NCBI GenBank assembly: GCA_050247075.1
Contig: JBFWUW010000026.1
Span: 18,968-82,967 of the forward strand
DNA: 64,000 nucleotides
Reading direction: 5' to 3'
DNA from: JBFWUW01 sp050247075
GTDB taxonomy: Bacteria > Planctomycetota > Planctomycetia > Pirellulales > JBFWUW01
Numbering within the stretch: the first letter of the stretch is position 1; every line of letters begins with the position of its first letter. Below, piece after piece: positions 33,134-42,538 of this stretch. The notes below the pieces were generated by a model, which was given only the letters and a program-made list of their open reading frames with translations, did not search any database and was not told the origin of the DNA. Made by a program: the position numbers and the translations under genes.

Positions 33134-33619
33134 CTACTTCTTCCCGTTTCGACGCTCCAGTTCTTTTCGTTTTCGCTCAACTTGGAGTCGTTCGTTGTGC
33201 TCCGCCAACAACTTTACGGCGAAAAGGTAAGCCACTGGCTCACACAGTCCGAAAGCCACCTTGCGTTTCGGCCACATCGCCAGAAGCTTGTCGAACACGC
33301 CAGGATCGGTGAGTGCGAGAACCTCATCCGCGATCTCAAAACTCCAGTCGTATCGAATTCGCTCAATCACTTCTGCAACCTTCAGATCTTTAACCAACTC
33401 ATCCTTGCCCAACCCAGTCTCTTCGACATAGTCTCCGATCACTAGGCGACGGTACTTGGCCAGCGTGGATTTCGGAATGTCCTCAAAAGCGTGATTTAGA
33501 ACTCGGCATTTCGACGAGGCTTCCAAATCTATCGCCAATCGAATTTTTTCTCCCAATTCATAGCGTTTTCTAAGTTCTGATTTCTCCGGGACCGGATTTT
33601 CTGGGGTTGGATTTTCCAT
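33134..33619 (-). CDS. Hypothetical protein
   Basis: 161 residues, ATG after AGGAG. Not recognised. A proline-rich N-terminus, then a largely helical body (IRLAIDLEASSKCRVLNHAF, VIGDYVEETGLGKDELVKDL) and a Lys/Arg-rich C-terminus (ERKRKELERRNGKK). Convergent with the XRE gene. It may be DNA-associated given its basic tail. Confidence 0.55.
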   Translation of the reverse strand: MENPTPENPVPEKSELRKRYELGEKIRLAIDLEASSKCRVLNHAFEDIPKSTLAKYRRLVIGDYVEETGLGKDELVKDLKVAEVIERIRYDWSFEIADEVLALTDPGVFDKLLAMWPKRKVAFGLCEPVAYLFAVKLLAEHNERLQVERKRKELERRNGKK

Positions 33620-34071
33620 CGCAATTCTCCTGAATCATGGTTGTACTCGCGATCGACACCGGGGCTTCAGCCTGCGGCATGTCGGTCACATAAGGCAAAG
33701 CGAGAACAGACGATGAAAGGGATCAAGGAATTGCCGGGTTTTTTTGGGGATCACTTAGCACGAGAGGTGACGATCGTCAGATGCCGACGCCGAATGCCAG
33801 AACATCGGCGGGCCTGCGGCACGGAAATGGCCAGAACGGCCGTTGGCACCCGGTGGGCCGCCAAAAGAGACGATTCAGGTCCTTGCCAACCTGAAGGCGG
33901 CGTTTTGATCTCCGCGTCTGCCCACTTTGATTCAGTTTCGCGTGCGGGTTAAGCCGCATACCGATATGCGGGCCGCACGGTTATCGTACCCCATGAATTG
34001 TCTTTTGACCTGAAACCTGTAATCAGGCTACTTTTTGGCGTCATCCGCCACGTTACCTCCGATTCGCGGTG

Positions 34072-34117
34072 AGTTAATCGTATGCACGCTTCCATACGAT
34101 TAACTAGTTAATCGTAT
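34072..34117. repeat. Three copies of AGTTAATCGTAT, two forming a 24-bp palindrome
   Basis: Copies at 34072-34083 (direct), 34094-34105 (inverted) and 34106-34117 (direct). The last two abut to give a perfect 24-bp palindrome, ideal as a dimer-binding site for a regulator or as a replication/partition site. Confidence 0.8.
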
Positions 34118-34133
34118 CAACTACGTTAGACCT

Positions 34134-34166
34134 AACCCTTTTCCTCGCTACGCTCGGAAAAGGTTT
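34134..34166. other. Hairpin, arms AACCcTTTTCC and GGAAAAGGTT
   Basis: 10-bp stem with one unpaired C, around an 11-nt loop. Confidence 0.55.
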
Positions 34167-34175
34167 TAGAGAACT

Positions 34176-34211
34176 ACAAATCGGTTGCGATGAGTCCGCA
34201 ACCTGATTTGT
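34176..34211. other. Long hairpin with a bulged T
   Basis: 14-bp stem (arms 34176-34189 and 34197-34211) with a single bulged T at 34204 and a 7-nt loop. It may be a structured RNA (antisense or attenuator) or a protein-recognised DNA hairpin. Confidence 0.6.
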
Positions 34212-34400
34212 GAGAACAAAAAAAGTGACTACTGGCTGATATCCACGATGGTCCTCAAAGCACTTTGCCGATGCTCCAAGACAAACGTGGATTCGATTCG
34301 CGGTCATCGTGATTCACCTGATGGCAAGCAAACTCAATGACGATACACACGCAACTTTGCTCGCTGACGGGGATGGATCTTCCGATCCCGATAACGAGGG

Positions 34401-34446
34401 ATGGAGCGGGAGCCGATGCATCCGTACATCGGCTGGGCCGCTCCAT
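34401..34446. other. Bipartite hairpin near the DUF3102 gene
   Basis: Outer arms ATGGAGCG/CGCTCCAT and inner arms AGCCGATG/CATCGGCT, separated by a small internal loop, with an 8-nt terminal loop. Confidence 0.6.
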
Positions 34447-34470
34447 CCATACGTCACGACATCCCTGACC

Positions 34471-34497
34471 CGATCTCGGTCACCGTGACCGAGATCG
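34471..34497. repeat. 13-bp inverted repeat with single central base, 3' of the DUF3102 gene
   Basis: Perfect arms CGATCTCGGTCAC and complement around C34484. No T run, so it is more likely a binding site than a simple terminator. Confidence 0.65.
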
Positions 34498-34508
34498 AAA
34501 CTCAGCCA

Positions 34509-35261
34509 CTAGGCCATAACGGGATGACCGTTGCCTTCGTGCCGATGGACTTCCTTCGCCACTTCGCCTGACTGAGAAGCCGTATCCACGATGTCATTCG
34601 CGGACTTCTCAATCTCAACGACACAGGAATTGGCCAATGCCTTCCGAAGCTGGTACAGGATGGCCAACGCCGCCACGCTCGTTTCCATCTCGCGACCGTC
34701 TTCGTCCGTGACCTTCTCCTTGCCGTTCACAAGCCGAAGAATCTGCCCGGCCAACTGCTCGGCCTGGCGTTTGACGAACTCCATCGCCGGTGATGCAGCG
34801 ACAAGAGTGACCTCGGTCGCGATCGAGAAGTGCTTTTGGAACTCCTCTTGCGAAACCTTCGGTCGCTGTGCCTTCGCCACACTCGGTTTCGTCGAAGTTT
34901 CCCCAGGCTCCTTGCCTTTCCTCGGCGAAAGCAGCTTCAGGGCCTGAACCATCGTCAATTTGGCCAAGTCGGCATCCGACTTGATGACTTCGGCCCAGTT
35001 GTTGGCGATCCGCATGTAGCGTTGAGCTTGCGACAACGAAAAGCCGCAGTTCTCGGCAACCCACGTTCCCCAACTCTTGTTTGGCACGATCTCCTTGGCA
35101 TTGATCAAGGCGTTCCCCGTATCGCGGGCGAACTCCACCGATCGACGAAGTGCCTGATGACACTTCTTGTGGCCTTCCTTGATCTTGTCAACCAACTCCG
35201 CCAGCCGATCCTCGGCAGACTTGGGCTCCGCAGGGAGTCCCGTTTCGACGTTCTCGGACAT
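34509..35261 (-). CDS. DUF3102 family protein
   Basis: 250 residues from ATG 35261; a ribosome site GGAG sits at proper distance from this ATG but abuts the earlier one at 35267. NALINAKEIVPNKSWGTWVA, ENCGFSLSQAQRYMRIANN and EVIKSDADLAKLTMVQALKL match the DUF3102 DNA-binding-type family found in plasmids and phages. Its middle and C-terminal helices are not recognised. It borders the palindrome-rich region at 34.07-34.50 kb, so it could be the protein that binds there. Confidence 0.8.
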   Translation of the reverse strand: MSENVETGLPAEPKSAEDRLAELVDKIKEGHKKCHQALRRSVEFARDTGNALINAKEIVPNKSWGTWVAENCGFSLSQAQRYMRIANNWAEVIKSDADLAKLTMVQALKLLSPRKGKEPGETSTKPSVAKAQRPKVSQEEFQKHFSIATEVTLVAASPAMEFVKRQAEQLAGQILRLVNGKEKVTDEDGREMETSVAALAILYQLRKALANSCVVEIEKSANDIVDTASQSGEVAKEVHRHEGNGHPVMA

Positions 35262-35403
35262 AACCATCTCCTTACATGTCAGCCGCTGTCGGTTTCAGCA
35301 CAAGCTGAAATCATTCCGCAGTGGCCTTCAACATGCAAAGCGAGAGTGACGCAGATCAGGGATCAACAAAATTCAGAATTCGATGGCAGACGGAGGAAAT
35401 ACG

Positions 35404-35429
35404 GCAATGCCGCATATGTGCGGCATTGC
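35404..35429. repeat. Hairpin repeat copy with 11-bp arms
   Basis: Arms GCAATGCCGCA and TGCGGCATTGC (perfect), 4-nt loop. It lies just past the 3' end of the 35450 gene, so it could serve as its transcript end. Confidence 0.65.
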
Positions 35430-35449
35430 GGAAATCGTGGGCAGAGATG

Positions 35450-36064
35450 TCAAAAGCTCATTTGAGCTTCCGCTGCCATTCTGGCCCGACGTTCTTGCTT
35501 CTCGACGACTCTGGCGGCGGCATCTTGAGCGAGCCATTCCGCGTGCTTGCGACGGATATCGGCAAGGCTGATACGCCTGGGGTCAGTTTTCCACGGTTCT
35601 ATCCGGTCGAGATCGAATCCTCGTGACCATCGGAAATCGAGGGCCATGATCCGCAACTCAGGGAACTCGGTTGCTCCGAGCCGAATCCACTCAACCCGTT
35701 CGTCGTCCGCAGGCTGCGTGGCACCCACATCGAGACCGCATCCAGCCAGAATGGCGTCGATATTCTTCAGCGTTCGCCAGACAGCAACCCGGCTGATGCG
35801 AAACCAACGGGCTAGATTCGGGTAAGACGGGCGATGCACGAGGCGGATTTGGCCTAGTAGCATTCGATCCCGCAGCGACAGTGCAAACGGATGTCCGCCT
35901 TTAACGATCCCCTCGCTACGTCGCTGCATCTCCCCTCGCTGGCAGGCCGCCTCAATATGTTCGTAATGAACATCGAAACTCTGGATCGTCATTCCAGAAA
36001 GTGCGAGGAACGCGAGCGGCGTTTCGGCAAGTTTCTTGTACCCCAAGTGATTGCCATCAGTCAT
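35450..36064 (-). CDS. HTH-containing hypothetical protein
   Basis: 204 residues; ATG 36064 follows GGAGG. FALSLRDRMLLGQIRLVHRP, SYPNLARWFRISRVAVWRTL and KNIDAILAG look like a helix-turn-helix of transposase-N-terminus type. The C-terminal half has RWSRGFDLDRIEPWKTDP and a basic tail. A DNA-binding protein; no catalytic residues seen. Role unknown. Confidence 0.6.
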   Translation of the reverse strand: MTDGNHLGYKKLAETPLAFLALSGMTIQSFDVHYEHIEAACQRGEMQRRSEGIVKGGHPFALSLRDRMLLGQIRLVHRPSYPNLARWFRISRVAVWRTLKNIDAILAGCGLDVGATQPADDERVEWIRLGATEFPELRIMALDFRWSRGFDLDRIEPWKTDPRRISLADIRRKHAEWLAQDAAARVVEKQERRARMAAEAQMSF

Positions 36065-36304
36065 GGTAAATCCTCCGTGTGTTTGCTGGCAGCCCCTCAT
36101 TCATTTAACCGCGAGACTAGGGGGAAACGAAGCCCAGACGGTTATTGCTTCAGTGCCAGGAGTATTTTCGGCGGCAATCGGACAAGGGGCTAAGACATGT
36201 GATCCCTGACTCAAATGATTCTCGCTTTGCATGTTGGACGACGGCCAGTGGGCATTTACCGGCCAGGCTCGGTTTACGTCCTACATCAAAGAACGGAGTC
36301 ATCC

Positions 36305-37054
36305 ATGCAACTGCGAAATGCCATGCACGGCATGCTGGAATCGCTGGCCCACGGTCATTGGCAGTTGCTGCCGTGGGATCAGCACATTGCCATCGCGGAC
36401 AAATTGGTGCGTCCACCGCCGCCGATCACCTGGGTATTGTTCGGCCTAGTCGCATATCGAGAACGTCTTCGTTGGCTGGCACACACCTTCCTGCCAAGCT
36501 TGACCGACGAGTTCTCTGCACTTGATGCACGGACTGACGCAGTTCGGTTCGGCGTCGTGCCAGGTCACGAAAGCTGGAGATTTCAGATCGACCGCGACAT
36601 CTCGATATTTACACACAGTCGAACAGAAGAGTGCGTATTCCTGCCATCAGGCGGTAACGCGGAACTCATCGCCGATTTTGGCTTTCAGTCCAGAGTCTTC
36701 GAGTCCACGGAACCAGTTCCGCACGAAAATCATCTGCGGGAACTATTCCCCGATGGACTTGGTCTTTTGGCGGCCCTGGATGCATTGGCGGCGGCTCGAT
36801 TGCTGAACCGGGACCATTGCTGGTGTTCCCAGATCACGAAGGATGTAGACGTCCATCGGGACACGATCTTCCAGGTACTTGCCGATTGGTCTGCCTTGCC
36901 TTCGCGTTTACCGCTCGCCATTGCCATCGGCGATTGGAATGCTGCCCGTCAGGCGGCCGAGTTGACGGGCCGGAACGAACTGGTGGAGCCAATCAGTGCC
37001 AGGCAGAAAAGTGGCATCAATCGGGGGTCAGCGATTGAAAAGCGGCACTACTGA
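36305..37054 (+). CDS. Hypothetical protein
   Basis: 249 residues from ATG 36305, which follows the CAAAGAACGGAG leader. Not recognised. Helical N-terminus (LESLAHGHWQLLPWDQHIAI), a strand-rich middle (VRFGVVPGHESWRFQIDRDI) and a C-terminal helical region. Divergent from the 35450 gene. Soluble, no motif. Confidence 0.55.
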   Translation: MQLRNAMHGMLESLAHGHWQLLPWDQHIAIADKLVRPPPPITWVLFGLVAYRERLRWLAHTFLPSLTDEFSALDARTDAVRFGVVPGHESWRFQIDRDISIFTHSRTEECVFLPSGGNAELIADFGFQSRVFESTEPVPHENHLRELFPDGLGLLAALDALAAARLLNRDHCWCSQITKDVDVHRDTIFQVLADWSALPSRLPLAIAIGDWNAARQAAELTGRNELVEPISARQKSGINRGSAIEKRHY

Positions 37055-37739
37055 CGTGTGATCCGGCTGTCAAAGTGCCACTTGGGGCTCTCGGGCGACG
37101 AATAGGACGGCCCAAAGCCCACAACTGGGTCATCAATATGCGCCTCCAGCGCATGACTTTCGGCCTGCTCGCAAGACTTCGCCTACAGGTTTCAGGATGG
37201 CGATCATATCCTCCGTTTGCATTCGTCTAGCTGTTCTGTTGGTGCATAATGCGCTGCCAGTTCAGTAAAGTAGTGTGTTAGGCCTGCGCATTTTCAGGAT
37301 GTCGCAACCGTAGGATTTCCCTGTATTCAGGGATACGTGTAAATCGGAATCAGGGTATCCGTCAGGAAGGTGTTCTTTGAACTTCCATTGACTTCGGGTT
37401 GGAATCATTGACTTCGGACTGGAATCATAGGCTTCATAGGTGTTGGCCGTACTTCGTCAACGGAATTATCGTTGTCAGGATCAACTGCGCTGTTAGATCG
37501 GATCAGGGACCGAGATCGCTTACATATCCATCATGCCTTGTACGGAACAAAGTGCATATTTTCTTAATTCAACAAAGATTTTCGCCCGAAGGGCGGAACC
37601 TCCCCCGAAGGGGACCAAGTATGAAACTATTATGTAACATATATGTAGTGCGCGATAGGCGCTTAGCCACGTGCACGATAGGCGCTAAGGGGCGTGGTGG
37701 ATAGGCGCTAAGAGGAGCGTGGTCGATAGGCGCTAATCC
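37055..37739. other. Candidate replication origin region
   Basis: About 685 bp with no gene. GC hairpins occur near 37585 (TTCGCCCGAAGGGCGGAA) and 37605. An AT-rich stretch at about 37617-37652 (ATGAAACTATTATGTAACAT and more) leads straight into the four iterons at 37653-37737. An AT-rich melting region beside iterons and next to a replication-type gene pair is a classic plasmid-origin layout. Confidence 0.65.
37653..37737. repeat. Four iterons of GATAGGCGCTAA, ~23-bp period
   Basis: Copies start at 37654, 37677, 37700 and 37725, spaced 23, 23 and 25 bp, near two helical turns. The first has TTA in place of TAA. All lie in the same direction on the same helical face, as in iteron origins bound by Rep proteins. 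Confidence 0.85.
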
Positions 37740-38639
37740 TCATCGTAAAGATTGTAGATTAATTGCAACCGATCCATTTTTTGAAATGTCGTGTTGAAAT
37801 AGAAACTTCTCGTAGGTTCCCTTGGCCGTTTTAACAATAAGTTCGGGAATTTCACCAATCCAAACCTCTTCAAATGCCTTCGGCATGTACAGGTACTGAA
37901 AGCAGGCTGCATAATAGCTATCTTCACACATCTTTTGCCACTTACGATTCGACTCCTTCTCTGCCGTCGTCTTAGCATCAAGCTTTATAGACTTGGTTGC
38001 GTACATAAAGGTAAATAGAGGAGTTTTATCCTGAAGCCTAGCAATTGCACATTTCTCCATATTGTCCTTAGGAATGTCACCATACGAACTAAGCTCAACC
38101 CAGGACATCCTTACGTTCAGCATCGCTGAATCCCATAACTTCCGCGCGTTGCCACGCGACTCCGCATTGAAAGACTCGACGAAGTTTTGGTAGCGTTTCT
38201 CGGCGAGCTGCTCGGGCGTGGGAGGCCGGAGGTCATCCTGGTCATGCCGCTCGGCGGACATGTAATCTTTGTGCTGCATGTTGTAGTACTTTGGGTTAAA
38301 GAAAATCTGTCGCCGCAATACAAAAATCAGTATGTGCGTGTAAAGCATCGGATCGTAGCCGAGCTTGCGTAGCTTCTGAGCAACTGTCACCCAAGTCCCT
38401 TTGCGGTCGAATTGCAGCGATGGCACGTAATTGCAAGGACTGTCGCCGTTCAATGCTCTTGCATAGCGACATTCGTAGATATACGCTCGCTTGAGTCGTT
38501 CGCCATCCAGTTCAGGCGATGGATCATCGTGGTCTTTCGGGGAAGGCAACTTATTTGTCTTCGAGACCTTCTTATCTCGATGGGATAGCACCTTGGCGGA
38601 CTTGCTTTTAGACGCTGAAAAAAACTTGGGGCGAGTCAT
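37740..38639 (-). CDS. Unrecognised replication-module protein
   Basis: 299 residues. Start ATG after AAGGAG, 17 bp after the upstream gene stop. A basic N-terminus (SKSKSAKVLSHRDKKVSK), then a mixed alpha/beta body (WVTVAQKLRKLGYDPMLYTH, IYECRYARALNG). No family recognised. It lies between the iterons and the 38657 gene, suggesting a replication or copy-control function. Confidence 0.6.
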   Translation of the reverse strand: MTRPKFFSASKSKSAKVLSHRDKKVSKTNKLPSPKDHDDPSPELDGERLKRAYIYECRYARALNGDSPCNYVPSLQFDRKGTWVTVAQKLRKLGYDPMLYTHILIFVLRRQIFFNPKYYNMQHKDYMSAERHDQDDLRPPTPEQLAEKRYQNFVESFNAESRGNARKLWDSAMLNVRMSWVELSSYGDIPKDNMEKCAIARLQDKTPLFTFMYATKSIKLDAKTTAEKESNRKWQKMCEDSYYAACFQYLYMPKAFEEVWIGEIPELIVKTAKGTYEKFLFQHDISKNGSVAINLQSLR

Positions 38640-38656
38640 AACACTTTCTCCTTAAA

Positions 38657-39730
38657 CTAGTGGCAATCTGGGGTACACCAATTCCGCTTCTCGCTGATCG
38701 CGAGGATAATCTCATTGTGATGGGCGGATAAAGCCACGCCGATTTGAGCGGGGCAAGGACGCAGATGGAGTGTGGGTTGCTTCCGATCTCGATACCGCTT
38801 GTAGCACCATCGATCATTCTCAGCTTCCACGAACCCTTTTTTAGCCAGGCATTCCACCGCCTTGGAAAGCGCCGTCTGGTCGCCGCCAGGATTATCTGCA
38901 AGCTCTCGTCGTGAGCGGGCAATCCATAGCTTGTTGTTGCGTGTGATGCGAGCCCGCGAGCGTTTATCTCTGCTCAGGCTATGCCAGTACAAGACGTGTG
39001 ACAGAAGCAGTGCCGGGCCGGGCTTACGGTCGCAGATGACCATGATCGCATCGTGGACCCATGTCCCGATGGAGTCTTTTGACCTGGCACAGGCCACCGA
39101 TCCAACCCACTCGAAATTTGCTTGGTTGTACTTTAAGTGTTCGACCACCGAGGTTTCCTTGGTCAGCTTGACGAAGGCATTGCTTAACTCGCGGCCGTTC
39201 GGGCGTAAAGCCAAGCGGTTTGGACGTTTTTCAACGTCGATTAGCTCGCGGCGTTGAAGCGTGCGGCGGGCTCGATCTGCCGAATAGAAATCAAGTAATG
39301 TGGCATTTGCAATTTCTTGCCGCGTGGCAATCCACCAGAGACGTCCGTCATCATCTTGTGCGCGTGCCCGGGGCAGCGAGATACCATCCTCGTCCTTTGT
39401 GAGTGAGTCTCCAAAGCGCTCCAGAAGCCAGCTCAGTACGAAGGCTCGGGCTGGATGGCCAGCGACTTTCGCAATCCACGCTGGCACCCAGGTACCGCTA
39501 CGAATGAACCGAGCCAACTGAGCCTCAGCAGCGCTGCCAATCCAAGAATCTGTGGCATTTGGGATCGGAAGCGACTTGTTCAGCGAAATGATCGCCTCGC
39601 TGTCAATCTGATCGCCATCTTCACCGACGCCAATGTCGATCGCGGGGTCGTCCCAGCCGTCGATCTCGCTCACGTAAGCGATCGGCAGTCGCGGTCTGAT
39701 GTTGCGGCGAATGACTTTGCTCATTTGCAA
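38657..39730 (-). CDS. Candidate replication initiator with winged-helix motifs
   Basis: 357 residues (start 39730 or Met at 39724). Features seen: WWIATRQEIANATLLDFYSA, DRARRTLQRRELIDVEKRPN and LLLSHVLYWHSLSRDKRSRA, then LWIARSRRELADNPGGDQTA and LSKAVECLAKKGFVEAENDR. These two helix-turn-helix/winged-helix units resemble the fold order of plasmid Rep or phage replication-organiser proteins. No nuclease or helicase motif. With the iterons downstream it is the best initiator candidate. Confidence 0.6.
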   Translation of the reverse strand: MQMSKVIRRNIRPRLPIAYVSEIDGWDDPAIDIGVGEDGDQIDSEAIISLNKSLPIPNATDSWIGSAAEAQLARFIRSGTWVPAWIAKVAGHPARAFVLSWLLERFGDSLTKDEDGISLPRARAQDDDGRLWWIATRQEIANATLLDFYSADRARRTLQRRELIDVEKRPNRLALRPNGRELSNAFVKLTKETSVVEHLKYNQANFEWVGSVACARSKDSIGTWVHDAIMVICDRKPGPALLLSHVLYWHSLSRDKRSRARITRNNKLWIARSRRELADNPGGDQTALSKAVECLAKKGFVEAENDRWCYKRYRDRKQPTLHLRPCPAQIGVALSAHHNEIILAISEKRNWCTPDCH

Positions 39731-39919
39731 GGCACAAGCTTTCGGTTGCGAATATCACTAGATCTGCAAGCTGCTCGGCAGAATGTTGGTCGCACAAATT
39801 CACAAAAGCACTTTTGAAAAGGTGGCTTTTCAAGCCATTGGCTCGACAGCCACCCTTGACAGGGACGTCAGGGAGTGTAAGGTGTTCAAGGTGCACTAAG
39901 TGTAGAGGGGTTGTCACAG

Positions 39920-39939
39920 GAGTCAAGTGCACTTGACTC
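39920..39939. promoter_or_regulatory. 20-bp palindromic operator between divergent genes
   Basis: Perfect palindrome with half-site GAGTCAAGTG, lying between the Rep-like gene (leftward) and the 39996 gene (rightward). Outside it, AGGGGT/ACCCCT at ~39905 and ~39944 extend the symmetry. Ideal as a dimer operator, perhaps for the 39996 protein. Confidence 0.7.
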
Positions 39940-39995
39940 TCAGCACCCCTGGAGGAGAATAGTCGGGTACGCCGACAACGTAAGGAGAGACCGTA

Positions 39996-40223
39996 ATGCC
40001 GAAGCCGATGTATCAAGGAATAAAATTCGATCTTCCTGACGCCTATGCACGCGCGCTTCGAGCGCGGGCAGCGTATGAAGGCATCTATCCACGCGACGTG
40101 ATTATCGCTGCGCTTGATGTCCACCTGGCCCGCGAGTTAAAAGAAGCTCGCGGACACCTCGAAGCGATCGAACCGCAGACCGCCGCAGAGCAGCCGCAGA
40201 AGAAACGGCGTGTCAAAGAATAA
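39996..40223 (+). CDS. Small ribbon-helix-helix-type protein
   Basis: 75 residues; ATG after AAGGAG. YQGIKFDLPDAYARALRARA, AYEGIYPRDVIIAALDVHLA has the strand-helix-helix order of ribbon-helix-helix DNA-binding proteins; the C-terminal 25 residues are a charged Gln/Lys tail. It starts 57 bp from a palindromic operator, so it is a good candidate repressor of the Rep-like gene. Confidence 0.7.
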   Translation: MPKPMYQGIKFDLPDAYARALRARAAYEGIYPRDVIIAALDVHLARELKEARGHLEAIEPQTAAEQPQKKRRVKE

Positions 40224-40378
40224 GTGTCACTTGCCGATTCGGGCGAATCTGGCAGTTCAATTCGCCGGAGGTGCTGGTGGACGAGTCGAGTCGCTGTCTC
40301 GCCTTGTCGTCATCCCACTTTTGGACATCCAGCCCACCTTGCTGTCCATCGTCTAGCTTGGACCGTCACGCCACATGC

Positions 40379-41884
40379 TCAATCCAATTGCAATTGGGCG
40401 ATCGCCAGGTTCTTTGCTAGCCAAGCGATGCCTTTGTCCAGTAAATCCTGTGGCACCGCCGTATAGTTGCGGTCTGATAAGGTTCGAGGGGCTTGCCCCA
40501 GGAAAAGCCTCTCCAAGCCCGAGTAGTGCCGATGGTTCCGCAACCGCGTTGCACTAGTCTTCTTGAGTATCTTCAGCGTGAAGACGATGCCAGTCTTTTT
40601 GGCAAGGCGACGAGCGGCCAACCCAACCGGATCGGACTTGCGAAGTTTGCCGGTATCGGAGATGGATTCCGTTTTCACGGGACGGCCCGTCTGGGTCAAT
40701 AACACGCGGTGCCGATCGTTGCTGCGATGCTTCTTTAACATTTCGAGAGTCTGTGGCCAGAGCCGATAGCAGACAACGGGAACATTTTCGCAGTCACTTG
40801 TCTTACTTCGTTTGCGAGTGATCGTGCCTCGTTTCCAATCGACCTCGCTGGGTGTGAGGTCGGCCATGTCTATTTGTGTCAGCCCGCAATTCAGTGCCAG
40901 TAACATGTACAGCCGCATCCTTTCGGTGGCAGCCTTAAACAATTTTTCGATTTGGCTATTGTTCAATGGCACGACTGCGGTGAGCGACGAGGTGATCCGT
41001 AGTGATTGCGATTGGATGTTCGTCGGAAGATGATCGAGCCTGCCATGCTCGGCCAACCAACGAACCCACGTTTTGAACGACGCCAGCACATCGCGGGCAT
41101 AGTCGCGAGACAATTGCTTGGCCGCGATCCGTTCCAGCAAATGAGTACGGAAGCTGGAGAGCGTATGGGAATCAATTTGCTCGACCGAACTACTTCCTCC
41201 CATGAAGTCCAAGGCGAGTTGCAAATGGCGTCTCAGATTATCGGCTCGACCGGCTGAGAGTTCACCGGCCGACACCTCAACCCGCTTGCCGACCAGGTAA
41301 TTCTCGACTTGAGCAGCCAGCGTAAGATCAGGGGCCCCCTGGATCAGGCGTTTGTCCTGGGCGTTCAAACGATCTCGCCACAGCGAGACATCCATCGGCA
41401 TCGGCCCCGTGACACGATCGACATGTTGTTCCACCGCTTCGGGATCAGCTTGCCAGATGTCGTTGTCCGTCTTCGATAAGGCGGCCGTGAGCTCGACCTC
41501 GGTCGAATTCAGTGGTGCGGGACCGGCAAAGAATCGGTCGGCCCAGCCCAGTGGCGGTGGGAGGCGACTGGCAAGACGATCCGTCAAGTCTTGTAACTTC
41601 TGGCGAGCAATGGCTGCCGTCCGATCGTCGCCGTGATCGACGGACCAGGCGAGGACGCTGTTCCACTCGGCGATGACGGACTCATATTCACGCCGGTGCG
41701 GTTTGTTGTGTTCGGCTTGCTGATCCAAGTCCGCCCGCAACAGCCTCCAGGCGGCTTCGGCGGCCTTCTTGGCTTCGCGATCGCTTTTCCCGGTACCGCC
41801 GTCGAAACGATGCTTCCGGCCCCGGTAAACAACCTTCCATTGTTGGCGGGACGGCTCCCAGTTCAGCTTGGCGGGTCGGGACAT
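40379..41884 (-). CDS. Tyrosine recombinase (integrase) of the element
   Basis: 501 residues. N-terminal Arm-type region (LNWEPSRQQWKVVYRG), a core-binding domain ~185-300, and a catalytic domain from ~310. The C-terminal box is LGQAPRTLSDRNYTAV, with the nucleophile Tyr in RNYT; upstream is LKILKKTSATRLR, the Lys/His-box region. The first catalytic arginine box reads NCGLTQIDMADL, where most have an Arg at the Thr position. Integrases of this kind join attP to tRNA 3' ends. The tRNA-Val fragment lies ~100 bp from the start codon. Confidence 0.85.
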   Translation of the reverse strand: MSRPAKLNWEPSRQQWKVVYRGRKHRFDGGTGKSDREAKKAAEAAWRLLRADLDQQAEHNKPHRREYESVIAEWNSVLAWSVDHGDDRTAAIARQKLQDLTDRLASRLPPPLGWADRFFAGPAPLNSTEVELTAALSKTDNDIWQADPEAVEQHVDRVTGPMPMDVSLWRDRLNAQDKRLIQGAPDLTLAAQVENYLVGKRVEVSAGELSAGRADNLRRHLQLALDFMGGSSSVEQIDSHTLSSFRTHLLERIAAKQLSRDYARDVLASFKTWVRWLAEHGRLDHLPTNIQSQSLRITSSLTAVVPLNNSQIEKLFKAATERMRLYMLLALNCGLTQIDMADLTPSEVDWKRGTITRKRSKTSDCENVPVVCYRLWPQTLEMLKKHRSNDRHRVLLTQTGRPVKTESISDTGKLRKSDPVGLAARRLAKKTGIVFTLKILKKTSATRLRNHRHYSGLERLFLGQAPRTLSDRNYTAVPQDLLDKGIAWLAKNLAIAQLQLD

Positions 41885-41990
41885 GGCGATGCTCTTGGTC
41901 CACTATCTGGTCCGTTATTCTTAACATTCTAGTGCGATAGTGGACCAGCGTCAATTTTAAAGTGTTTCTGCCAAAGGGTTTACAACTCAA

Positions 41991-42538
<548 letters not shown>

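Larger units (their letters stand above)
33620..34508. other. 0.9 kb intergenic region rich in repeats and hairpins; candidate origin, transfer or partition region
   Basis: No supported gene, AT-rich in the middle. It contains, in order: a 12-bp repeat in three copies around a 24-bp palindrome (34072-34117), a hairpin (34134-34166), a second long hairpin with a bulge (34176-34211), a bipartite hairpin (34401-34446) and a 13-bp inverted repeat with a 1-nt centre (34471-34497). Such density suggests protein-binding or strand-processing sites. Confidence 0.6.
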
